A stretch of DNA of 8,958 nt from a bacterium (GTDB lineage: Bacteria; UBP15; UBA6099; JAJRTR01). The DNA lies in assembly GCA_024278215.1 (NCBI GenBank), contig JAJRTR010000037.1, positions 1-8,958 of the forward strand, given 5' to 3'. The notes below the pieces were generated by a model. That model was not told where the DNA came from. It searched no databases and saw only the letters and a program-made list of their open reading frames with translations. The position numbers were made by a program, and so were the translations under genes. Below, piece after piece: positions 1 to 6,678 of the stretch (position 1 is the first letter of the stretch; each line of letters opens with the position of its first letter).

Positions 1-438
1 AGGCCGGATGCCGTCCGCCGCGCGGGCCGCCCGGCGCAGCAGGCGGGAGATCATTTCACTTTCCATGTGGCCGCCCGCCACGGCATCGCCTGTCGCCATC
101 GCTGGCGGGAAAAGTTCCACCGACGACGCCATCAGTTCTTTCAACGCGGGGTCCTTCTTCTCGGCGAGGAATGCGGCGTCGAGCGTACTCAGCGGCCTTA
201 CCATCGGCCATATCACACCAGCGATAAGACCTGTGGCGCCAACCGCGGCGGCGGCGGCCAGGAGCACAAATCTCACATTGCCCGCAGCCCCGAGCAGAGC
301 ACCCGGCGCGATTATCACCGCCATGAGCACAAGCGTAACCAGTAGCCCACGCACCGCTGCGCAGATGCGCCACGCGGACAGCAGCCCGCGCAGTTTGCCG
401 TTTATCTTCCTGTATGCCGCTCTGTCTTCGCTGTTCAT
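1..438 (-). CDS. DUF4175-like membrane protein, N-terminal part
   Basis: This is an open minus-strand frame of 146 codons that continues past the left edge, so only the N-terminus is visible. After a charged N-terminus of about 25 residues come two hydrophobic segments (about residues 31-50 and 56-78) joined by a very short loop. A charged stretch follows, with the pattern LDAAFLAEKKDPALKELMASSVEL at about 86-109 (two overlapping halves of an amphipathic segment). Two N-terminal membrane helices followed by an 'acidic residue, P, L, then AxxL' segment resemble large DUF4175-like membrane proteins. In planctomycetes and relatives these often sit in vWA/MoxR-type operons. That assignment is pattern recall, not a domain search. 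I chose ATG at 438 because AAAAGG lies 5 nt upstream. An in-frame ATG at 471 has no ribosome site. The gene is divergent from the corrinoid protein gene. The function is unknown. Confidence 0.72.
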   Translation of the reverse strand, partial: MNSEDRAAYRKINGKLRGLLSAWRICAAVRGLLVTLVLMAVIIAPGALLGAAGNVRFVLLAAAAAVGATGLIAGVIWPMVRPLSTLDAAFLAEKKDPALKELMASSVELFPPAMATGDAVAGGHMESEMISRLLRRAARAADGIRP

Positions 439-490
439 GACTGCCTTTTCCGGACGGTTGCGCCTTTCCATGATGTACACGGGGAACCGA

Positions 491-514
491 TCGGAAGATT
501 ATACAACCATTATA
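491..514 (-). promoter_or_regulatory. Candidate -10 boxes for the leftward membrane-protein gene
   Basis: Read on the minus strand, two exact TATAAT hexamers occur at 514-509 and 503-498, in a clearly AT-rich stretch between two GC-rich genes. Initiation from the second would give a leader of roughly 50 nt to the ATG at 438. No good -35 hexamer sits at 16-18 nt from either, so the promoter call rests on the -10 matches and on position alone. Confidence 0.3.
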
Positions 515-576
515 TTACTTATCGCGAATAAATAAATGTCGACACGGTATGATCCACATATTCGCGCTCCCGGTTT

Positions 577-597
577 TTGACATTCTGAGCGTATAAT
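577..597 (+). promoter_or_regulatory. Candidate promoter elements for the corrinoid protein gene
   Basis: An exact TATAAT lies at 592-597. Transcription from it would give a leader of about 45 nt to the TTG start at 649. An exact TTGACA is present at 577-582, but only 9 nt separate the two, which is too short for one sigma70 promoter. The TATAAT may therefore work with a poor -35, or the match may be fortuitous. A further TATAAT at 619-624 overlaps the spurious upstream ATG at 616. Confidence 0.25.
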
Positions 598-632
598 GCA
601 AAGAAGAGACAAAAAATGTATAATTGCATAAC

Positions 633-651
633 AGAGGAGGTGTTCCATTTG
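633..651 (+). promoter_or_regulatory. Strong ribosome binding site that fixes a TTG start
   Basis: AGAGGAGGTG at 633-642 is a near-perfect Shine-Dalgarno sequence. It is followed after 6-8 nt by TTG at 649-651, in frame with the corrinoid protein. It overrides the upstream ATG at 616 as start choice. Confidence 0.85.
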
Positions 652-1284
652 GAAAAGGAATTCACCGAACTGAAAGATTACGTAGTCAACGGCAAAGCGG
701 AAGAGGCAGTGGAACTTGTCAACAAGCTGATCGACGGGGGCGGTAAAGCCGGCGATATCATCGACAGGGGACTTATCCCCGCGATGGCCGAAGTGGGGGA
801 CAAGTTTCAGCAGCACGAGTTTTTCATACCCGAACTGCTGGTGGCGGCGCGTGCGATGGAAACGTGCATGAAGATACTGGAGCCGCTGCTTGTGGAACAG
901 AAAGTAAAGTCCAAGGGCGTGGCGGTTGTCGGTACAGTGAAGGGCGACCTGCACGACATCGGAAAAAACATCGTGGCAGCGATGCTCAAGGGCGCGGGAT
1001 TCGGGATAGTCGATCTCGGTGCCGATGTGCCTGCCGAGAAGTTCGCGAGCGCGGTCAGGGAACATAACGCCGACGTGATTGCTGTTTCCGCGCTGCTGAC
1101 GACAACGATGAAGAACATGCGCGACGTGATACAGACACTCGAGACGCAGGGCGTGCGCGACAGTGTGAAAATCATGGTGGGCGGCGCTCCGCTGACGCAA
1201 AAGTACGCCGACGAGATAGGCGCGGACGGCTATGGCGCGGATGCTGCCGACGCGGTGAAACTCGCAAAACAACTGGTGGGATAG
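649..1284 (+). CDS. Corrinoid (B12-binding) methyl-carrier protein, MtbC/MttC-like
   Basis: This 211-residue protein has the size and two-domain layout of the corrinoid proteins of methylamine/methanol-type methyltransferase systems. They carry a methyl group on cobalamin between a substrate-specific methyltransferase and an acceptor methyltransferase in the cytoplasm. Residues 2-85 form the helical cap domain (B12-binding_2). Residues 88-211 form the Rossmann-like B12 domain. The signature GTVKGDLHDIGKN at 95-107 contains DxHxxG (D100, H102, G105), with H102 the expected lower cobalt ligand. SALLTTT at 147-153, VGGAP at 177-181 and GADGYGADA at 191-199 complete the fold. I chose TTG at 649 because AGAGGAGG ends 8 nt before it. 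The in-frame ATG at 616 lacks a ribosome site and adds 11 atypical residues. The next gene starts 2 nt after the stop. No methyltransferase or corrinoid-activating protein is visible, so the substrate cannot be named. Confidence 0.93.
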   Translation: MEKEFTELKDYVVNGKAEEAVELVNKLIDGGGKAGDIIDRGLIPAMAEVGDKFQQHEFFIPELLVAARAMETCMKILEPLLVEQKVKSKGVAVVGTVKGDLHDIGKNIVAAMLKGAGFGIVDLGADVPAEKFASAVREHNADVIAVSALLTTTMKNMRDVIQTLETQGVRDSVKIMVGGAPLTQKYADEIGADGYGADAADAVKLAKQLVG

Positions 1285-1286
1285 TT

Positions 1287-1793
1287 TTGCGATTTTTTCA
1301 TGCAGCCGACATTGCGGGTTCATTGCTTCCGGACGCGGTAGCCGGATGTATACACCGGCGGTTGTTTGTGTACGCGCTCTGTTTTTCTCTGTTTTTCGTT
1401 TTTTGTCATTTCATACCCGCCCATGCAGCCGACCGCTCATGGGCCGACAGTTATTTCGAGCCGGGAACAATTGAATGTGACATATTTTCAGGGCACTCCG
1501 GAGGTCTGAAAACCGGCAGTTTTGCCCTGTCCCACGATAACATTCCATCTCACATAACACTGGAAACCCACACACCCGACATTGAATCAACATTCCTTAA
1601 CAGAGTAAACGCAGAACTCGCCTTCGAGCTTCAAGCCGCCCAAAAAAGCATCAAAGATTTGCACACAATGGGTGAAGGCTATCTGATATTGATTGCCTCG
1701 ATAGACAAACCGCTCGACGAGCAACTACGAGCTCTCAAAAACCGGCTGGCTCAAAAAAAAGTCGCAGGTCAGCAGCCCCTTATTTTCCCGTAA
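1287..1793 (+). CDS. Small predicted exported protein of unknown function
   Basis: I do not recognise a family for this 168-residue protein. The N-terminal region carries His-Arg-Arg (23-25), a hydrophobic run at about 26-43, and an AHA-AD signal-peptidase I site with cleavage expected after residue 47. The mature part would be about 121 residues and periplasmic or secreted. It includes a helical-looking stretch at about 100-128, a short hydrophobic strand YLILIA at 132-137, and a basic C-terminal helix at 143-160. Start choice is uncertain, because no ATG lies near the N-terminus. TTG at 1287 has GGTGGGA about 6 nt upstream and would be translationally coupled to the corrinoid gene, whose stop ends at 1284. 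TTG at 1323 or GTG at 1368 would give a more normal signal-peptide length. Codon use is less GC-biased than in the corrinoid gene. The close spacing suggests a shared transcript, but no functional link is evident. Confidence 0.6.
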   Translation: MRFFHAADIAGSLLPDAVAGCIHRRLFVYALCFSLFFVFCHFIPAHAADRSWADSYFEPGTIECDIFSGHSGGLKTGSFALSHDNIPSHITLETHTPDIESTFLNRVNAELAFELQAAQKSIKDLHTMGEGYLILIASIDKPLDEQLRALKNRLAQKKVAGQQPLIFP

Positions 1794-1945
1794 ACGACAG
1801 AATGTTGCCGCTAATATCTTTATGGTGAAAGCCGGCACTTTCTGTTGTACAAAATTTATTTGATAAATCAGCCGACGACAAACTAAAATATATGATTCGG
1901 ACTTTCCGAAAATTCTGATATTACACGGGATAACTTGGTGATTTT

Positions 1946-4900
1946 GTGAAAGCCGGTGACTACAGACGTCTTTTCAGCTCCGATGTATGCACACGCGGGC
2001 TGAACTATTTCAAGCAGGACCGCGTCGAGCTTACAGAATGTGGCGGCAATAATGTTTCCGCCATAGTCTACGGTACGGAAGTCTATACCACATCAATAAT
2101 ATTCGACGATAACGCCGATATCAAACGGATGTCGTGTACTTGCCCGTATTACACAGGCTGGGAAAGCAACTGCAAACATCTCTGGGCCACAATTCTCAAG
2201 TGCGAGGCGGCGGAAGAACAGTCGAAACAGAGCGGGAAACATGTACTTTCTCCATTTTCTCCTAAAAAGACAAAATTCTGGAAATCAGCGCTAATCAAAA
2301 TTGAATCGGCAGCCGTTGCCGGGACGAAACCGGCCGCCCGTGAAGATGTTTCCTCTTACGGATTACCTTTCTATCTGCTGGATATAGAGCTTACGATACG
2401 GCAGGGAGTTCCTTCGCTCGTATTATGCAGAATGACCATGAAGAAAACCGGCGAATGGGGCGCTATTAGAAGTATTCATTCTTATGAGACATACTTGTTC
2501 AAAAAAACCGGCAATTATCGTGATTTCCAGATCGTCGCGATTCTGAATTCGATGAGAAGTGAAATGTTTTTTGAACCCTATGCGGCAGGCTATGGCACAT
2601 TCGATGTTTTTTCTACCGCACGCATAGTTGATTTGATCCCGATGATGCTCGAGACGGGCCGTTTCGGCTTTATGGAAAAGAAGGGCAGTCGACCGGTTAT
2701 CGTTTCCGAAGACACGCAAGGAGCGTGGAGACTGCAATACTTCCTCGACGGAAACGACGATGAGGGATACCGGATACACAGACACTTCAGGCGCGGCGAT
2801 GAGACTATCGACTACGAGGATACAAACCTGATACTAGACGGCGACCCGATGTGGTGTTTCGCAGGCGAGAAGTGCCTGCGCGTGGAAAAAGAATATAGTT
2901 TTGCATGGGTGGTGGGTTTCGCGAGAGACGCGGAGATAGTTATCGAGAAGGAAGACCTTCCGGAGTTTTTTGAAATCGTTTCGAGAGGCGGGTCCACCGC
3001 ACCCGATTTCCAGTTGCCGGACAGCATCGATGTCACCGAGGACGACAGCATCGAGCCGGTTCCCGAGCTGGTGGTGGAGTTCAAAGATAAAGAAGTGACG
3101 GGCAGTCTTTCTTTCATCTATGAAACACATACCATCGGCGAAAACGACCGCCGCTCGCGAATCCTGAACGTAGGCGACTGGCGATACATAATACGCGACG
3201 AAAAAACCGAAAACGCGGCCCGCGCGCTGCTCGAAGAAGTCGGCTTCGGACCTGTCGGAGAAGGCGCAAAACGCCGCATATCAATTCAGACGGCTTTCGA
3301 TGCGCTCGAGAAACTCGTCGGCGCGGGCTGGAGCGTGCTGGGCCGCGAAGGCAAACCCATCTCGGCTCACAGCGGTTTCAGTATGAACGTCAGCTCCGGC
3401 ATAGACTGGTTCGACATCGAAGGAAGCGTTTCGTACGGCGACATCGACATACCCCTGCTCGATATGATCGAACAATACGCCTCCGGCGACCGCCTTGTCA
3501 GGCTCGACGACGGCACAATGGGCCTCATGCCCGCCAAGTGGCTTCAACAGAACATGTCGCTGCTCGAACTCGGCAGGTCCGGCGACGACACGATCCGATA
3601 TTCGAAGGCGCAGATCAGCCTGCTCGATACCCTGCTGGATCAATCGCCCGCCGCCACTTTCGACGAGAAATTCAGAGCGGCACGCGATAAATTTAAAAAG
3701 TTCGACAAGATCGAACCTGTCAAACTCACAAGAGCCTTCAAGGGCAAACTGCGCGAATACCAGAAGGAAGGCCTCTACTGGCTGAATTTCCTCGACGACT
3801 TCGGGTTCGGCGGCTGCCTCGCGGACGACATGGGACTGGGCAAAACTGTGCAGGCGCTCGCCCTGCTCAGCCTCCCGGCCGTCCGCAAAAAGGGCGTCTC
3901 CCTCGTCGTGGCTCCCACCTCACTTGTCTTCAACTGGCTGGCCGAAGCAAAACGTTTCACCCCTGGCCTCAAAACCCTCTCATACACCGGCCCAGGCAGA
4001 AAAGAAAAACGCGCCTCTCTCAAACGCTACAACCTCGTGGTGACAACTTACGGCATAGTGCTGCGCGACATAAAAGAACTGCGAAAGATACAATTCAACT
4101 ACGCCATACTGGACGAAAGCCAGGCGATCAAGAATCCAAAAACAAAAACCGCCAAGGCCGTGCGCCTGCTGAAATCCCGAAACCGGCTCGTCATGACTGG
4201 CACACCGCTCGAAAATCGTCTCGAAGAACTCTGGTCGCAGTTCGAGTACATCAATCCCGGTCTGCTCGGAACCGAAGAATTCTTCTGCAGCCGGTTCATC
4301 AACTCCAGCAAAAACACCGCCGTCGAAAACAGCCCGGCCCCAAAGCGTGAACTGCTGAAAAAGATAATAAAACCGTTCCTCCTGCGCCGCATGAAAGATG
4401 AAGTCGAACTCGACCTGCCACCAAAAAACGAGCAGACACTCACCAGCGACATGACCGCCGGCCAGCGAAAAACATACGACCGGATCGCCGCATACTTCAG
4501 ACAACAGATAATCGATTCGATGGACAAGCGCGGGCTCGCCCGCTCGAAAATGAAAGTGCTCGAAGGCCTGCTGCGACTGCGCCAGGTCTGCTGCCACCCC
4601 GCACTGCTCGACGAACAGCTAAACACGGCCCGCGCACGCAATTCAGGCAAATTCAACCTTTTCCGCGAAATGGTACTGTCATCCATATCGGAAAATCACA
4701 AAATACTCGTCTTCTCCCAATTCACGTCCATGCTCGCCATAATCCGCAAATGGTTCGACAAAGAAAAAATACCATACGAATACCTCGACGGTCGGACAAG
4801 GAAACGCGAAGAACGGGTTACTCGCTTCCAGCACGACGACACATGCCGCGCATTCCTCATCAGCCTCAAAGCGGGCGGCCTCGGGCTCAACCTCACCGCC

Positions 4901-5149
4901 GCCGACTATGTCTTCATCTACGACCCCTGGTGGAACCCCGCCGTCGAAGCGCAGGCCGTCGACAGAACACACCGCATCGGCCAGGACAAAACAGTATTCA
5001 CCTACCGCCTCATCGCCGCGGATTCAATCGAGGAGAAGATACTCGAACTACAGAGCAGAAAAAAGAAACTCGTCGAATCCGTCCTCGCGGGCCAGAGCAA
5101 CCTCTTCCGTGACCTCACCCGCGAAGACATTGTTAACCTCTTCTCATGA
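1946..5149 (+). CDS. SWIM zinc-finger SNF2-family ATPase/helicase-like protein
   Basis: This 1067-residue protein is a bacterial Swi2/Snf2-type ATPase, predicted to translocate on double-stranded DNA and remodel protein-DNA complexes. A SWIM zinc motif lies at 64-78 as CxCx9CxH (C64, C66, C76, H78). A long poorly conserved segment (about 100-590) follows, probably the bacterial SNF2-associated region. The two RecA-like lobes then begin: LREYQKEG at 602-609 (Q motif), DDMGLGKT at 627-634 (Walker A), ILDESQAIKNP at 721-731 (motif II, DESQ), MTGTPLEN at 750-757 (motif III), KILVFSQF at 919-926 (IV), KAGGLGLNLT at 975-984 (V) and QAVDRTHRIGQ at 1003-1013 (VI). All catalytic residues are present, so it should be an active ATPase. 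GTG at 1946 is the start, with GGTGA about 5 nt upstream. The N-terminal half uses more A/T-ending codons than the C-terminal half. The specific biological role (repair, recombination, defence) cannot be read from sequence. Confidence 0.96.
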   Translation: MKAGDYRRLFSSDVCTRGLNYFKQDRVELTECGGNNVSAIVYGTEVYTTSIIFDDNADIKRMSCTCPYYTGWESNCKHLWATILKCEAAEEQSKQSGKHVLSPFSPKKTKFWKSALIKIESAAVAGTKPAAREDVSSYGLPFYLLDIELTIRQGVPSLVLCRMTMKKTGEWGAIRSIHSYETYLFKKTGNYRDFQIVAILNSMRSEMFFEPYAAGYGTFDVFSTARIVDLIPMMLETGRFGFMEKKGSRPVIVSEDTQGAWRLQYFLDGNDDEGYRIHRHFRRGDETIDYEDTNLILDGDPMWCFAGEKCLRVEKEYSFAWVVGFARDAEIVIEKEDLPEFFEIVSRGGSTAPDFQLPDSIDVTEDDSIEPVPELVVEFKDKEVTGSLSFIYETHTIGENDRRSRILNVGDWRYIIRDEKTENAARALLEEVGFGPVGEGAKRRISIQTAFDALEKLVGAGWSVLGREGKPISAHSGFSMNVSSGIDWFDIEGSVSYGDIDIPLLDMIEQYASGDRLVRLDDGTMGLMPAKWLQQNMSLLELGRSGDDTIRYSKAQISLLDTLLDQSPAATFDEKFRAARDKFKKFDKIEPVKLTRAFKGKLREYQKEGLYWLNFLDDFGFGGCLADDMGLGKTVQALALLSLPAVRKKGVSLVVAPTSLVFNWLAEAKRFTPGLKTLSYTGPGRKEKRASLKRYNLVVTTYGIVLRDIKELRKIQFNYAILDESQAIKNPKTKTAKAVRLLKSRNRLVMTGTPLENRLEELWSQFEYINPGLLGTEEFFCSRFINSSKNTAVENSPAPKRELLKKIIKPFLLRRMKDEVELDLPPKNEQTLTSDMTAGQRKTYDRIAAYFRQQIIDSMDKRGLARSKMKVLEGLLRLRQVCCHPALLDEQLNTARARNSGKFNLFREMVLSSISENHKILVFSQFTSMLAIIRKWFDKEKIPYEYLDGRTRKREERVTRFQHDDTCRAFLISLKAGGLGLNLTAADYVFIYDPWWNPAVEAQAVDRTHRIGQDKTVFTYRLIAADSIEEKILELQSRKKKLVESVLAGQSNLFRDLTREDIVNLFS

Positions 5150-5685
5150 TGCGCCTGCCGTTTATTATGGATATTCCCCCCGAACGAACAGGGTAAAATC
5201 GGAAATATGCGGGCTGTGAAGGATGTCCCCGGGGAATTCTTCACCTGGCTGCTACGTTACGCATAAATTATAAATCATAATAATATGCAAAACTGATAAT
5301 GAAAAAAGCGCATGTCTTTAAAATAATATTTTCATTTTACATTCGGTCGGCCGCATGGGTATGTTTGCTGATAGGATACAAATTAAAGGAGCACTTTTCA
5401 GCAAATAATTATAATGAGGTATGAATATACCGGAACCGAATATTATTGTCATACATGATTCAACTAAATACAGGGCGGTTTAATATCGAATATGAAATGA
5501 AGCAGGTCTTTAATTTTAAAAACAGGTATTCAAAAAAAAACCTTGATTTTTTCAACAAAATCACTTAAAAACATAAAGAACAGTTATGCTATCTTTAGTA
5601 ACAGGATGAAATCGAATGTTATTACAATCCGGACCTCGAGTTTTTAATAATATTAATAACTGATTTAGATTGGAGACAGGCCTCT
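5150..5685. other. AT-rich intergenic region, 536 nt
   Basis: No convincing gene lies between the SNF2 ATPase and the zipper/winged-helix gene. Near the left end is an imperfect palindrome (5216-5244). From about 5260 onward the DNA becomes strongly AT-rich, including an A9 run at 5532-5540 and nearby T-tracts that could bend DNA. Immediately before the next gene is a weak promoter-like arrangement, TTACAA (5622-5627), a 17-nt spacer and TAATAA (5645-5650), with a poor -35. The composition contrasts sharply with the GC-rich 3' half of the SNF2 gene. Confidence 0.6.
5216..5244. repeat. Imperfect palindrome after the SNF2 gene
   Basis: The arms GTGAAGGATGTCCCC and GGGGAATTCTTCAC pair with one G-T wobble and one bulged base, meeting at CCCCGGGG. 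It begins 66 nt after the SNF2 stop codon and is not followed by a T-tract, so it is not a classic intrinsic terminator. It could be a transcript-end stabilising hairpin or a REP-like unit. GGATGTCCCC recurs at 6173-6182 in the next repeat-rich gap. Confidence 0.5.
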
Positions 5686-6081
5686 ATGTCATTGACTTTG
5701 AGCAAAATCAAGAAGGACTTCCAGCAATTGGTGGAAGTTGACAAACTGCAGAAGACAATAAGCATACTGGAGAAAGATAATCTCCATTTGCAGGAAGAGG
5801 TCAGAGCTCTAAGAAAAGAAGTTATGGGACTGGCAAAAAAAGTAGATTCGATGGGCCCCGGTGGTAAAAAATTGAAGTCAAAACCTCTAATTGACGTAAT
5901 CGAAGAGATAATGCAGGACAGCAAAGAACCTATGAAGGTTGTCGAACTCAGAAATATATTGCTCAAAGACAGACGGGTCAGAAGCAAAGCCGACAATTTT
6001 TATGCCGTGATCGCAACAGCTATGAATAATAGTGATAAATTCGATAAGGTCGGGCCTGGGGTATACGAATATAAAGGGTAA
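5686..6081 (+). CDS. Leucine-zipper plus HARE-HTH-like winged-helix protein
   Basis: This 131-residue protein has two clear parts. Residues 18-53 form an uninterrupted coiled coil. Leucines fill every d position (21, 28, 35, 42, 49), and a positions hold V18, I25, N32, V39, V46 and V53, which is a classic leucine zipper with one buried Asn. A Gly/Lys-rich linker (57-66) leads to residues 67-131, which match the pattern of the HARE-HTH winged-helix domain: PLIDVIEEIM, EPMKVVELRNILL, a DNFYAVIATAM helix, then KFDKVGPGVYEY forming the wing. HARE-HTH domains are known in bacterial and eukaryotic DNA- and chromatin-associated proteins, including the RNA polymerase delta subunit type. A dimeric DNA-binding or adaptor protein is inferred. 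ATG at 5686 is preceded by GGAGA with 9-nt spacing. Codon use is AT-rich, as in its flanks. It follows the SNF2 ATPase on the same strand after 536 nt. Confidence 0.85.
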   Translation: MSLTLSKIKKDFQQLVEVDKLQKTISILEKDNLHLQEEVRALRKEVMGLAKKVDSMGPGGKKLKSKPLIDVIEEIMQDSKEPMKVVELRNILLKDRRVRSKADNFYAVIATAMNNSDKFDKVGPGVYEYKG

Positions 6082-6091
6082 ACAGACGATC

Positions 6092-6345
6092 CAATATCTT
6101 TACTAAACTTGTGCGTTTTTCAATATATTGTGAGAGTTTTGGGAACATGACTGAAATTTGACCTTTAGTTCCGGATGTCCCCATAAATTCTACTACTGTC
6201 ACGTCAGGCTTGTAATGTCTCAACAAGGGCGGAGTACGGTGCCCCCGCCCTACACTTTTATGGTTTTTACGCTACCCCATCTTACATCTTTTCTTTGTTG
6301 ACATGACACTACCTTTTATAAAAACGCACAAGTTCAATATCTTTA
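6092..6345. mobile_element. Possible MITE-like relic: 15-bp inverted repeats with 11-bp direct repeats
   Basis: AACTTGTGCGTTTTT at 6106-6120 and its exact reverse complement at 6320-6334 form a perfect 15-bp inverted pair about 200 nt apart. CAATATCTTTA occurs as an exact direct repeat just outside them, at 6092-6102 and 6335-6345. Inverted ends flanked by direct repeats are what a small transposed element with target duplication would leave. The right direct repeat abuts the inverted repeat, but three bases (CTA) intervene on the left. There is no transposase inside. The left direct repeat begins only 11 nt after the stop of the zipper/winged-helix gene. Confidence 0.45.
6226..6251. repeat. 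GC-rich hairpin, REP-like
   Basis: AGGGCGG (6226-6232) pairs exactly with CCGCCCT (6245-6251) around a 12-nt loop, in otherwise AT-rich DNA. Part of it (6234-6251) recurs inverted at 6459-6476 with 16 of 18 matches. Too far from the upstream gene (144 nt) to be its obvious terminator, it resembles the GC-rich hairpins of REP-type intergenic repeats. Confidence 0.45.
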
Positions 6346-6476
6346 TTTCCCTGGTAACATGATCCGAAATTACAGGACTATTTTCGGGTATGTCACCCTT
6401 ATTCTAACAAAATATTCAAAACCACTTAGTGTCGTGTCAACTTTGTATCGACGTTTTGAGGGCGCGGTCACCGTAC
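6234..6476. repeat. Nested imperfect inverted repeat pairs
   Basis: Two short modules occur twice in opposite orientation. GTACGGTGCCCCCGCCCT at 6234-6251 matches 6459-6476 (16 of 18). TTGACATGACACTA at 6298-6311 matches 6427-6440 (13 of 14). Order is preserved in both copies, but the spacer between modules is 46 nt in the left copy and 18 nt in the right. Two diverged copies of one repeat in head-to-head arrangement, with an indel, is the simplest reading. Confidence 0.5.
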
Positions 6477-6678
6477 CGTACCTGAGTATACATTACCCAT
6501 AACCCGCATGGTTTCACAAATGCGGGCAAAAAATCGGGAGAATGCCTGCAATACAAGGCGCGGCAAGTGAGTGGTGAGGAAGCAGCCGGCAACAACGGCC
6601 TCTTGCGTAAAAAACGAGTATGTGACCGATCCCGAATCGCCGCCGCAACAGGCGTAGAATAGGCGTTATCTCGATTTT

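Noticed and set aside
8-535. Plus-strand 175-residue frame at the left end
   Set aside because: Its Ala/Ser/Arg-rich translation mirrors the minus-strand membrane protein, which has sensible transmembrane segments and a ribosome site.
577-597. TTGACA plus TATAAT as a complete sigma70 promoter
   Set aside because: Both hexamers are exact, but the spacer is only 9 nt, far from 16-18. Only the TATAAT is kept, as a weak candidate.
616-648. ATG at 616 as start of the corrinoid protein
   Set aside because: It has no ribosome binding site, and the strong AGAGGAGG lies downstream of it, positioned for the in-frame TTG at 649. The extra 11 residues are unlike the family.
499-1323. Long minus-strand frame opposite the corrinoid gene
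   Set aside because: It is rich in His, Arg and Cys with no domain sense, and it overlaps a gene with clear family motifs. It is a shadow of that gene's codon bias.
3980-4686. Long minus-strand frames within the SNF2 motor region
   Set aside because: They lie opposite intact helicase motifs and show low-complexity Ser/Arg/Phe-rich translation typical of antisense frames in GC-rich genes.
5299-5424. A 41-residue ORF with a hydrophobic middle in the AT-rich gap
   Set aside because: It has no ribosome binding site, its hydrophobic stretch is marginal, and short frames are expected by chance in this composition. It remains a weak possibility only.
6020-6226. A 68-residue minus-strand frame overlapping the end of the zipper/winged-helix gene
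   Set aside because: It runs through one of the inverted repeats and antisense into a well-supported gene, has no recognisable domain, and I see no ribosome site that would support it.
6092-6480. CRISPR array in the repeat-rich gap
   Set aside because: The repeats are few, mostly inverted, and not separated by regular spacers.
6503-6526. 7-bp stem-loop as a terminator
   Set aside because: No T-tract follows it on either strand, and it lies about 180 nt beyond the lipoprotein stop, so a terminator role is not supported.
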